Shown here piece after piece: positions 1 to 9,968 of a stretch of DNA of 64,000 nucleotides. Positions within the stretch are counted from its first letter, which is position 1; every line of letters begins with the position of its first letter. Source of the DNA: Tillandsia leiboldiana (taxonomy: Eukaryota; Streptophyta; Magnoliopsida; Poales; Bromeliaceae); NCBI GenBank assembly GCA_029204045.2, contig CM055069.1, positions 26,516,825 through 26,580,824 on the forward strand. The letters run 5' to 3'. A model generated the notes under the pieces. That model saw only the letters and a program-made list of their open reading frames with translations. It did not search any database and was not told the origin of the DNA. The translations under genes were made by a program, and so were the position numbers.

Positions 1-58
1 GTCGGTACTACTCCGCATGTGACCCAAACCACGGGCCGGAATGGGCAAAAAAAAGTAC

Positions 59-132
<74 letters not shown>

Positions 133-517
133 TAGCAATAAGCAATTTAAGTTTAGAGAGTTAAGTGAGTGCTCTTCTTGAGTCTAACTTCGCCACCGTA
201 TGCCTGTTGATGAATATGAGAGCACCCGGAGTTGCAGCTCTCCTGCTCGAGAAATTACTTCTACTTGCATGGATGAACCCCGGAATGTTCATCATCCCCG
301 CAGCCCCCAACGGTGCGTACGTGAGGGTCAATGCATCTTTCTTTTTTAAGTAGATATATTACAAGATGAGATATTGGTAGTGCTATAGTTTTTTGAGTAT
401 TGGATCACTATTGTTAACATATTTTTGATTTAATGGCCAAAATAATACACTTTAAGGTTTAAAAAATTACAAGCATCAAGACCTTAATGCTTTTAAAAAT
501 ATTTTATCTCAGTTTTA

Positions 518-594
<77 letters not shown>

Positions 595-830
595 AGAGAG
601 AGAGAGAGAGAGAGAGTTGAACCGGGGATGTTGGTAGCAAACGGGCTCCGTTGTTACCGATTTGATTTCGATGATAAAATTTTTAAATCGACGATCGACA
701 CTATTAAATATGATCCAAATTATTTAAATTATTTAGAAATTAAATTTAATATTTTTTCGATATTATTTTTCTGTCCATTAAGCGGACACAAAAATAAATA
801 ACTGAAAATGAATATTCTTCAAAAAGCGTG
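1..830. repeat. AT-rich intergenic DNA with AT and GA microsatellites
   Basis: A (TA)n tract fills about 61-129. A second compound microsatellite runs (GT)(AT)n at about 519-591 and then (GA)n at 593-616. The stretch between them has short open frames but no recognisable protein. I see no gene here. Confidence 0.85.
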
Positions 831-836
831 TCAAAT

Positions 837-1396
837 CGTTGGCGCTAACTATTAATCCCAAAAGTTCGAGCGGTTAGAAATACACAACCAATTCACTTAA
901 AGTGTATAGAAACAGCGCTTATGGGTCTCGACCGAATTCAACCCACTTGAACGTTAGGTTTATTGTTAGGCCTTCTGCTGTTAGGTTTATTGTGAACCAC
1001 GGTCCCACTCAATTTATTGGGCTCACCCAACTCAACTTATTTGTTTTCTGGGTCTATTGTCACGAGACAGAAAGTTTGACATATTTTTAACTTATAAAAA
1101 AATAGTCAACAATCCCCTTCCCGACATTTGCACCGTGTAGATACTACTTGTCGGATTGTTGGCGCTAACCATTAATCTCAAAAACTCGAGCTGTTAGAAA
1201 TATGCAACCAATTCAATTAAAGCGTACACAAAGCCCATGGGTCTCGATCGGACTCAACCCACCTTGAGTCTATTATTGGACCGCAACCCCACTCAACTTA
1301 TTGGGCTCACCAAACTCAACTTATTTGTCTTCTGGACCTATTGTCACGTGGCAGGAAGTTAGTCCTATTTTTAACCCATAAATAAATAGCCAACAA
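837..1396. repeat. Two diverged direct copies of a ~250-bp repeat, possibly MITE
   Basis: Copy 1 (about 837-1112) and copy 2 (about 1157-1396) share the order of blocks: a start near 'gttggcgctaac', 'ggtctcga', 'ttgggctcac', 'tattgtcacg' and an end near 'aatagccaac'. Copy 2 begins ttgttggc and ends gccaacaa, an 8-bp inverted terminus; copy 1 has a decayed version. No clear target-site duplication was found, so a MITE is likely but not proven. Confidence 0.5.
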
Positions 1397-1664
1397 AGTG
1401 GTGATAGAAGTTTTATAATCAAGATTAAAAGTATAGATCTTATTTTAAATAGTGTAAAAAATTTTCTAATCAAAATTTAATTAATTTAAATTTTTTACGC
1501 CATTAAATGAGAAAACATTTTATATTGATCATTAAAATTACAAATTTTATAATCTTTTGATCATTAGGTTAATAATGTCGAAAAGATTTAAAATTTAGTT
1601 TCTAAATATTTCAAATCATATTGATCATATTCAATGGTACCGATCGTTAATTTGAAAACTCAAT

Positions 1665-1781
1665 CATTAAAAATAAATCGGTAGCAACGAAATTCGTTTG
1701 CTACCGATAGTATTCCAGCACATACACATTAAAAACAAATCGGTAGCGACGGAATTCGTTTGCTACCGATAGTATTCCAGC

Positions 1782-1788
<7 letters not shown>
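1665..1788. repeat. 62-bp tandem repeat (2 units), each with a hairpin
   Basis: Units 1665-1726 and 1727-1788 are nearly identical. Each holds an inverted repeat of cggtagc and gctaccg around an aattcg core. The unit end (gatagtattccagc) resembles the end of the MITE-like element at 1823-2036, so both probably belong to one family. Confidence 0.75.
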
Positions 1789-1815
<27 letters not shown>

Positions 1816-1822
1816 ATGCTAT

Positions 1823-2036
1823 AATACTATCGATAGCACCAAGTCATTGGTGCTATCAAGTTTTTAGTGTTTGGATTAAAAAATATGTGGTTAAGATGAT
1901 AGTGGTCCCCTAGGGTTTACTAGGTGGTTGGTTGAATAGTAAAATCTTAGGAACCACTATAATTCCAACCGCATATCTTTTCATCCAACGGCAGAAAACT
2001 TGATAGCACCAATTGTTTGGTGCTATCGATAGTATT
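1823..2036. mobile_element. Non-autonomous MITE with ~40-bp terminal inverted repeats
   Basis: The left end (from aatactatcgatagcacc) is the near-exact reverse complement of the right end (to ggtgctatcgatagtatt), for about 40 bp. Each terminal repeat is itself a hairpin, gatagcaccaa against ttggtgctatc, so the element can fold as a double hairpin inside a larger foldback. The 130-bp centre is non-coding. AT tracts flank it (1790-1812, 2049-2078). The superfamily cannot be assigned because no clean target-site duplication is visible. Confidence 0.7.
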
Positions 2037-2045
2037 CTAGCCGGA

Positions 2046-2078
<33 letters not shown>

Positions 2079-2081
<3 letters not shown>

Positions 2082-5070
2082 TTGACTTAATACTTTTGTT
2101 TTAAATTAGAATAATTATTCTAATTATTATTAAGAAGACTTAATTTCTCCTCTCTCTCTCTCCTTTGTCATTCCTTTTTGTTTAGTAGCCGCCATAGTTA
2201 ACAACATCATTTTGTGCTTTTGATTGGTATGCAGATGGGTCGTGGTATGATTATTCAGCTTATACAGAGGTAATCAAAGTTCCTTCTTTGAGCCACTTTT
2301 TCAACTTATTTCTCCTTGTGTTTTCAACTGCAAATAAATTTAGAAGAGCATTTCTAATTAAGTAAACCCATTGAAAAGATGATATACCATATTTAAAAAT
2401 CACCCAGTTGGATGTTCCATTAATATAATTGATGGAAGGTTCTAAATGGATAGATATTTTTTATTTTTATTGGAGACAAAATCGATGGACTTTGTATAGG
2501 ACCATTTTACTTATAGGATTTATTACTATTTTAGCAATTTTAGCAGCTTCGTCAGTTACTCGAAATTTATGATTATTCTATTTTCTGATGCTAGCAATGT
2601 ACAACGATCAAATAGAATTATTTTCTTCTCAAAATTTTTTATTTATTTTTTCATCTTGTGGGAGTTAGAATTAATTCTATTTACTTTTATCCATGTGGGA
2701 AGAGGCGAAATAAACGTCTCTACTCTACTCTGGCTACAAAGTTTATTTTGTACACTGCATGAGTAATTAAATTTAGTTTTTGAATCACAAGATAGCAAAA
2801 TTAAGTACAAAATTTTAAATCGTAGAATAATAAAATTAAAATACGCTAAGCAACTAAACAGTGGGATCAATTAAAATTTAACCAAAAAAGAGAAATTCTA
2901 CCTTGGAGCTTCTGGCTTTTGTACAACGATTACTTCTTCGAAGAAGAACCAAGGTATATTGCTGCTTCTTTATTATGTTAAAACGAACGACCCCCGCCCC
3001 AAAATAAAAAAAACCCAAACCACTAATCTTTTAGCAGTTGAGAAAACCAGAAAAAGCACTTAGCTGCAGCTCTGACATGGTGCCACACTTTTGGCTCTTT
3101 CGTACGAAGCAGCGTTGCTTTTTTATAATATTTGGTTCGGGAATTATGAATTTGGTGATAAATTTTTTTATTTTTGAAATAGCTTGTTATTTCGGAATAG
3201 TCAGAAATACAAAAAAAAATAGTGTTTGACTTATAAAATTATTATTTTTAGGAATATCTGAAATTGTGTTTGGTTCATTTCTTAGAATAAACGAGAATAG
3301 TGAAAAAATAAAAATAATTATAATTTTAAAATAATAATATTTTATCTAATTAATTAATATAAAATATTAATTAAATAATAATTAATATTTGTATAAATTT
3401 CTTAGAATAAACCAGAATAGTGAAAAAATAAAAATAATTATAATTTTAAAATAATAATATTTTATCTAATTAATTAATATAAAATATTAATTAAATAATA
3501 ATTAATATTTGTATAAATTAAAGCTTATATTTTAGTAATATCGTTTAATTTTTTTAAAATTAAAGTTAAAATAATTAAAATTTGTATAAATTTTAAAATT
3601 TATTAAATTTATAAATTTATTAAAAATTAAATTTATAAATTTAAAAAATTATAAAATTTAAAATTTCTCTAAATTTTAAATTTTAAATTTTAATTATCTA
3701 GAAAAATATATAAAAGATGATGTAAAAATTTTAATTTTAAAATTTTTATAAATTAAAAAATTTCTATAAAAAAATTAAAAATTTATATATACAAAATTTG
3801 TATAAATTTTAAAATTTTAAAATTTTAAATTTTTAGATTTATAAAAAATTAAAGTTAAAAATTTTAAAATTTATAAAATAAAAAAATTAAATTTAAAATT
3901 TTATAAATTTTAATTTAAATTTAAAAAGAAAAAAAAAAAGAAGGAAATAAGGTTGTTTCCGGGTGGGAACAACCTTATTCCCACCAATAGGGGAATTATT
4001 ATCCCCCTCCTTAACGGACTATTCCAGAATAGCCCGTTAAGGGAGGGATAACAAATCTCTCTATTTTTTTTTTTTTTTGTTTGGAGGATATCCTCCGTTT
4101 ATTCCCCAACCAAGAATATGTCTGGTTGGAAGGGATCAAAATTTAGAATGAAAATTAAAATAAGCTATTTTTATTATTGATGTTTGGTTTGAGAGATTAA
4201 CATTTTCATTCTCATTACGGAGAAAATTCAATTCTTCTAAAATATCTTTCAATATAGAGGTGAGAGTCAATTTTAATTTTAGAATGGATAGATTTTTTTT
4301 TTTTCTATCATAATTATTTAAATTTAAATATACATATAAACTTAAATTTAGATTAAATTATAAATTTAAATTTAAATTTAAATTTAATATATAAATTCAT
4401 AATGATCAACTTTTATATTTAAATTTTAATTTAAATTTTAATACAAATTTGATATTTGAATTTTAGATATAGTTTTATATTTTGACTTTTAATTTAAAAT
4501 TAAATTTAAATTTAAGTTATGAATTTTAATTTTAATTTTAATTTTGATTATAAATTTAAATAGTAAATTAAATTTATCTTATTTAAATAATAATAAGTTG
4601 ATTTTGATTTATAATTTTATTATAAATCAAACAACTTAGAAGATTCGTCGTTTTATTTTTCTTTCCAGGTTTTTCCAATTGGATTTCGATTTTTATTTTG
4701 ATCCAAGCCCTAAATATTGATGCTATATACACCCACTCGAATATCTTACAATATTTATTTCTATGCTGATAAATAAAGTTTAATTAGATGGTTGACATTA
4801 GGAGTAAATAACCCGTCTAGTCCTGTTTGAAATTAAAATTACCATTTTAACCTTATTTTTTTTTTAAAAAAAAAATATTTGTTCTAATGAAGAAAAAATA
4901 TTTAAAAAAATAGCATTAATTAGGAGAGAGAAAATAGCATTCTCTCTCCTCCTCTCTCCAATCCAACCAAGATCTCTCTCTCGGCCACTCTCCCTCCTCG
5001 ACGACCAGCTCCTCTGCGCAAATTATAATAATAACAATAATAACAACAACGGGTTTGTTGTAATAGTTAT
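2079..5070. repeat. AT-rich intergenic region with 120-bp duplication and hairpins
   Basis: A 120-bp unit is duplicated in tandem at about 3279-3398 and 3399-3518. From 3540 to 3920 the sequence is almost pure A/T low complexity. Two GC-containing hairpins lie at 3950-4050: ggttgtt/aacaacc, and an arm with ccttaacgg against ccgttaagg. A second AT-rich block fills 4140-4640. No coding gene is supported; the short frames are low-complexity artefacts. Confidence 0.7.
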
Positions 5071-6017
5071 TGTTGAGGCAAAAAATATCACCACATAGAG
5101 AGAAGTGTGAGCGAATCAGAATGCGACGTGTGGCAAAAAAACAGGCGCAAACATTCGGCTAAAAATCAGCCGATAAAAGAAAGAATCGACGAAGGGTGCT
5201 CACGGCTCAACCAAGACCGACTCTAGTCGGCTGTCGTTTGTCTCGGCCGAACGATAACGAGAGGTAAAACCAGGATCGAGAATCGACTGCTCGAGCTGCA
5301 AAAAAGAAGATCCTGGAGAAGGAAGGTACGAGATTTAGGGCGCGAATCACGCAACTAACGCAGAAATAGCAAGCGACGCCCAGTATCCGAAAGTACCGAG
5401 GATCGCGCCTCTGCGCGCCAATCTTAGAGATGAACGTAGACGGAAAAAAGCTACTATCCAACCGAGGAGAATCAATTCAAAAGTAAGTAGTAGAGAGATA
5501 AGCGATGATTCTCCTGAAGTTACGCCGATTACCCAAAACGGCGACCATACACCGGTTCGAACGAGTATAAATAACCGACCCATCGAAGAAAAAGGGGTCC
5601 TACAACTTCGTAAGCCAGTGACCACCCCCTGCGTTTTCATACATTCAATTCCTACATTTATAGCTTTTCTAGACTAAGTTCATCACTTTCCTAGATAGAT
5701 CTTCATACCAGCATTTACTGCTTTCCTCTACAGCTTTCCTAGAAGTAGGCTTACTTGTAATCGTCCCTTTGTAACCCATTTTTGAGCAATACAACTTTCA
5801 ACCTGCCATTCGGCCGTGTCAATTCCTGTTTCCAAATCTCGATTCGGCTCTTCTAGGCCAAACTTTGTTAAGAGTTCGATTGAGAAGAATCCGGCCGAGT
5901 GGATCCCTCCCCGCCTTAATCGTTTGGCACACGGCGAATCACATCCAGAGGGTCAGTTCGGAGGCCGATCGCGGACTGGACCAGGTCAAGGGTCAGCGGC
6001 GCATTTCGGCCCCAACA
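5071..6017 (+). repeat. 5' LTR of a Ty3/Gypsy (Tat-like) retrotransposon
   Basis: The 947-bp segment starts TGTTGAGGC and ends CCCCAACA, and is followed at once by a Gypsy primer-binding region. A TATA-like element (gtataaataacc) lies near 5566, so U3 is about 500 bp. No partner LTR is in the window because the element is cut at 6465. The Tat-like assignment rests on the leader motif after the LTR (ttttggcacgcccggtggga), which resembles the 'tttggcgcccaccgtgggg' leader of plant Tat/Ogre elements. Confidence 0.7.
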
Positions 6018-6077
6018 ACTTTTTGGCACGCCCGGTGGGACACTCAAGTAAACTCTTACCTTGCTTCTATCGATACA
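6018..6077 (+). other. Primer-binding site and leader of the Gypsy element
   Basis: The bases after the LTR (actttttggcacgcccgg) have the form of a plant Gypsy PBS of the Tat type, not the iMet type used by the other elements here. A 60-nt leader then runs to the first gag ATG at 6078. Confidence 0.6.
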
Positions 6078-6465
6078 ATGTCAGAAGACAATAGTCTGAA
6101 TTTCAGGAACAAAGTCGTTACTAGGCCTTCAGGGAACGACCAATCTTGTAGCGACGGACAAACGGATGATCCGCCACCGACGCTACCAGAGATTCCGGAG
6201 ACCAGCAGGAGGTCGGCACCACAGGAGACAACCTTATCAGAAATGCTCAAGCAAATGGCCCGAGCATTAGAATCGTTCTAGAGGACACAATTGTCTCTCG
6301 AGAGAAATAAACAGGCGCATGACGCTCGTCTGGATTTAATTTTGGCCGCAGTCTCAGCCTCGAATGACAATACGACTCGAATCGAGCAACTCTTGGCCCG
6401 AAACGAACCATGTAATGGAGGTTTCACCTCCACACTACCCTAGCCGTTGCCACGCAATCGATCCC
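6078..6465 (+). pseudogene. Gypsy gag, N-terminal fragment (truncated, two TAG stops)
   Basis: The frame from the ATG at 6078 encodes a polar, Pro/Ser/Thr-rich N-terminus followed by a helical segment, as at the start of Tat-type gag. It is stopped by TAG at 6279-6281, stays open in the same frame, and is stopped again by TAG at 6441-6443. At 6465 the frame is cut by the outer Copia element. The 5 bases before the cut (atccc, 6461-6465) are the candidate left target-site duplication of that insertion; its partner is outside the window. No capsid or zinc knuckle is present in the surviving part. Confidence 0.6.
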
Positions 6466-7143
6466 TGTTAAGGATTTTTGTATTGGCATATTTCGTGAAA
6501 TTGATTGAGTCTTGAAGATTGAAGATGAAGACTTGAAGAACAAAAACATCAATCTTAAGAAGAATGAATCCATAGTATTCAGATATTTTTGATAATTTAA
6601 ATTCATTCTTATAGATTAGAAATACTTGAAATATTTTCTATGGCTTAAAAATAAAAAACTGGACATTTTGAGTGTTCGGACTCCCGAAGATACGAAAATA
6701 CTTGATATTCGGTTTTCTACTGAACCATAGTTCATATGGTGTATTTAAAGTACTCGGACGCAAATAGATTTGATTGATCACATAGACCGCGATGTAGTCG
6801 AGTGCAAATCTATTTGATCAATCAAATCTATTTGCACTCGGGTCCTTTAAATACTCCATATGAATTGTGGTTCAGTAGAAAACCAAATATCAAGCATTTT
6901 CGTATCTTTTGGACCCCGAACACTCAAAATATTTAGTTTTTTATTTTTAAGCCATAGAAAATATTCCAAGTGTTGCTAATCTATAAGAATGAATTCAAAT
7001 CATCAAAAATATTTAATTGAACGTACCTGAACACTACGAATTCATTCTTTTTGAGATTGATGTTTTTGTTCTTCAAGTCTTCATTTTCAATCTTCAAGAC
7101 TCAATCAACTTCACGAAATACGCCAATACAAAAATCCTTAACA
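6466..7143. repeat. ~680-bp inverted repeat: LTR end plus pol fragment, mirrored
   Basis: The left arm starts tgttaaggattttt and the right arm ends aaaaatccttaaca; the arms stay complementary with mismatches to a centre near 6795-6812. The outer ~215 bp of each arm match the end of the Sirevirus LTR at 62400-62623. The inner ~120 bp of each arm match integrase C-terminal coding sequence also present at 50510-50630. The right arm abuts a PPT (7145-7157), so it sits where the 3' LTR should be. Confidence 0.75.
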
Positions 7144-7144
7144 A

Positions 7145-7157
7145 TCTCCACCTTTGG
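7145..7157 (-). other. Degenerate polypurine tract of the outer Copia
   Basis: On the minus strand this reads ccaaaggtggaga, next to the LTR end at 7143. The related elements have ccaaagggggaga at the same place (42641-42653, 62625-62637). One G in the run is changed to T. Confidence 0.7.
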
Positions 7158-7856
7158 CGGTTTCGTGACAAAACATACAATCCACAAAAATAAAAAAAAA
7201 CGATTTTTGTTGCAATCACCAAACAACAAAAATACGCATGAACGATTCAAATAAAATATAATACAAGAGATGAAATTCTAATACAAACTCTAAACTTAAA
7301 CACAGTTAGGAATCTTCAATTCTTGTACTCTCTGTAAAAGAAATTCTTGACAGAAAAATTCATGAATACCACAAAAATTTAATCGATAAGCAACCAGAGA
7401 GTTATACATTCAAAATGACATTAGACATTCATAAATATATGCAAACATATTTTCATGTCTAACAATCCATAAAGTTTAAAGTTCAAAGTTCAACCGTTCA
7501 TAATTCAACACATGTCAATGTGTCAATGTTCAAAGTTCGAAAGTTATACATGTTCCTATTCACTTGTTCACTTATTCACCTGTTAGCAGTTAGAATATGT
7601 ACAAGCCCAAATAGTTAGTGTTTGTTAGTGAAGTTCAGAGCTAGTAACAAAGTTCTAAGTTCTCATGACCATGCAAGACCATCTCTCCCTTTTTGCCACC
7701 GAAAAGGCCAAAGAAAAACTGTGGGGAAGATAGAACTAGCTACACATGCAAGAAGCAAATAAAAGAACAAATGCAAAAAGAAAGTCTAATGCATGCAAGT
7801 GAAAGAAAAAAAACTGTCAGAGAAAAAAAAATTGAAAGTCACTTTCTTCAAGAAAT

Positions 7857-9388
7857 TCACTCAGAACCGGATTCGTCTTCTGAACTGCAACAGCCGAGCT
7901 TGTCAAAGATCTTCTTGACCAACTTCGTGAGCGTGGTATACTTCTTCTTTAGATCGTGTTGATCCTTTGTGATGCGCTGGAGATCTAAAGAAATACGCTC
8001 CTGCTCGGAGGATAACCGTTGTTGCTCCCGATAAATCGAAGTTACAGAGGCATCATCCTCTGATGTATCAAATGCGGTCGATGCAGTCGGTGCAGGTGCT
8101 GCTGTTGATGTTGTTGGTGCTGCTTGTGAGGAAGTCGACGACCTTTTGCCTCTAGGAGGGGTTGGTGTATCATCTGGTTGTCGAGGGAGTGACTTCACAA
8201 TAGTTGAATCATTGATTGTTTCCAAGCTGTGCATGTAATTTGACAAGCGAGTATCAACGTCAAATTTTTGAAAAATGCGCATGATGATCATAGGGAACGA
8301 AAGCCTCTCCGTCTGATGTGGATGCTCCACATAACGTAACACTCTCGACCAAATGATGTATGGAATGTTTATATTCAACCCTCGAGCTTCGGCGTGATGT
8401 CCCAAAAGATAAAGAAATAACATCCTATCCCACCGAAGAACCTTCGCCTGCATGTTCGGCAAGATATTGTAGCAAACAATAAAGTTTAGGAATCGGTACT
8501 CTGGGCGACGTTCCTTCGAAAATACCGAATTTCTAGCCGACCAAGTGCCCGGCATACAGATGCCATCCACCACTCTACGCCAATCCAAACTCGTCATTGG
8601 GCGGCCCTTCATATAATGAGTTCCGTTCAGCTGAGCAGACATTCCCAAAACCTCACCGATGAGCTAAGGAGTAATTGTCAAAGGGGCGTTTCGGACCGTT
8701 GTTCGAAATTCCATAGGTCCACCCTTAATTTCCTAAAGCTTGTTAGCACAAAGATAAAAAGTCCGCACAAGATGAATGCAATAACCTATCGTCTCTGGAA
8801 ACTTGTAGATTGGAGAAAGACCGGCTTGATCAAAAAGATTTTCAAAAGCCGTCGATCGATCTCGCAAATTTCCCACATTCACATGTCTTTCACCAGTACA
8901 TTCTCTATTCTCGAATGCTTGCATGCGGTGTGTGTCAATATGCACAACATTCTCAACAGGAGGAGGTGGCGCACTCACAAGTGGCTCCTCAATACGAATA
9001 CCTCTAGAGCGCGTTTCTTCCTTGCAACGCTCTTTTTCTTCGTTGAAACAGATTCCATAGGGGCTTTGCCCTTTTCAGCTGCTGTTGCAGGCGACTTTGC
9101 TTTTGCTGAAGCTGGGGTTGCAGGGGATTTCCCCTTTACTGCCACTGCTTCTTTAGCCCCTTCTACCGTCTTGTCCTATTCCTTTGACTCAGTTTTGGAA
9201 TCATCTAATGAAACGAATTCCGCCTCATCTTTGTCTTTTCTAGCTCTTTTTAATTTGTTGGTCACCCTTGTACTAATAAAACCGTGATGAACACAATCAG
9301 CCAAGCAAAAACCATCTTTGACGGGTTTTTCGAAAATTCTCTTGTGAGCAGGAACTCCAAAATACATGAAAAAGGTGTTTAATTCCAA
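7857..9388 (-). pseudogene. Accessory ORF downstream of pol (plant transposon-protein-like), decayed
   Basis: The frame from Met at 9388 encodes a short N-terminal part, a Lys/Ala/Pro-rich basic stretch (about 9170-9010), and a conserved region around 'CTGERHVNVGNLRDR' and 'VDGICMPGT' (about 8910-8530). This is followed by a Ser/Thr/Ala linker, a coiled coil ending in KKIFDKLG, and an acidic tail. It is broken by TAG stops at 9176-9178, 8733-8735 and 8664-8666 and by a frameshift near 9000. The ORF at 43287-44651 has the same order of parts (ERHMNF, VRDVKFDITP, KKIFDILG, acidic tail). The conserved region resembles the 'putative plant transposon protein' families often found in plant retroelements; this is from memory, not a search. 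The position between RNase H and PPT is that of the env-like or extra ORF of Sireviruses. No membrane segment is evident. Confidence 0.65.
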
Positions 9389-9779
9389 AATTTTGAAAAA
9401 TTATACCCAACCAATCGTTATATCATGTAGAAGCTAGAAATCAATAAAGATTAGCAAAAAGAATTTAAAAAATAGATCAATTCCACAATTTTTAGAAAAT
9501 CCCAAAATATGTCATAAATCCGAAATTTCAGAAATCGAATCCTAAAAATTCGTTTAATTCATGAAGATCAGACATAGAATAGTTTTCTAGGCATTCACAA
9601 GGCTAATTATACAAAAAAATCCAGAGAAAAATATGAAACAACGAGTTCAAGGCATGAAATTCATCTCGTTTTGGAAGAACATAGCAAGAACAGTATAAAA
9701 ACGAGATTTGAGATCTAAAAACATACTTTGTTGAAATAAAATCGAGTCTAGAAGAGATCCAAGTGCTCTTGGGTTCATA

Positions 9780-9968
9780 GAGAGAGAAAATGTGGGAGTA
9801 AAACCGATTTGAAGAAGAGTAAAAGAAATCAAAACAGTTCGGTTCAATATATGCCTTAGTGCGCAGTCCGGATCGGATCGGCTCGGGAAGTCAGTCCGGA
9901 CTGGCTTCGCGCAGGAAAATCCCACGTTCGGGATCCGGACTGACTGACGCCGGTACGGACTGGCTGCA
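9780..9968 (-). promoter_or_regulatory. Putative internal promoter of the accessory ORF (outer Copia)
   Basis: On the minus strand, several ccggactg/cggactgg-type repeats (9859-9968) precede a TATA-like catatattg (about 9843-9853). A CT-rich leader (about 9835-9780) then runs toward the Met at 9388. The same repeat word (tccggactgg) fills the U3 of the sibling LTR at 62190-62420, just upstream of its TATA box. Promoter activity is inferred from layout only; the AT core could be read on either strand. Confidence 0.45.

Noticed and set aside
487..801. 104-aa open frame
   Set aside because: It runs through the AT and GA microsatellites, giving Tyr-Ile and Arg-Glu runs. No domain and no conserved part.
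2200..2960. Exon-like pieces with splice-like borders (for example 'tgcag' before 2235 and 'gtaatc' near 2269)
   Set aside because: No frame across several pieces gives a recognisable protein, and composition is the same AT-rich background. A gene relic is possible but not supported.
8616..9287. 223-aa plus-strand frame
   Set aside because: It is the antisense shadow of the decayed accessory ORF, whose minus-strand reading is supported by homology to 43287-44651.
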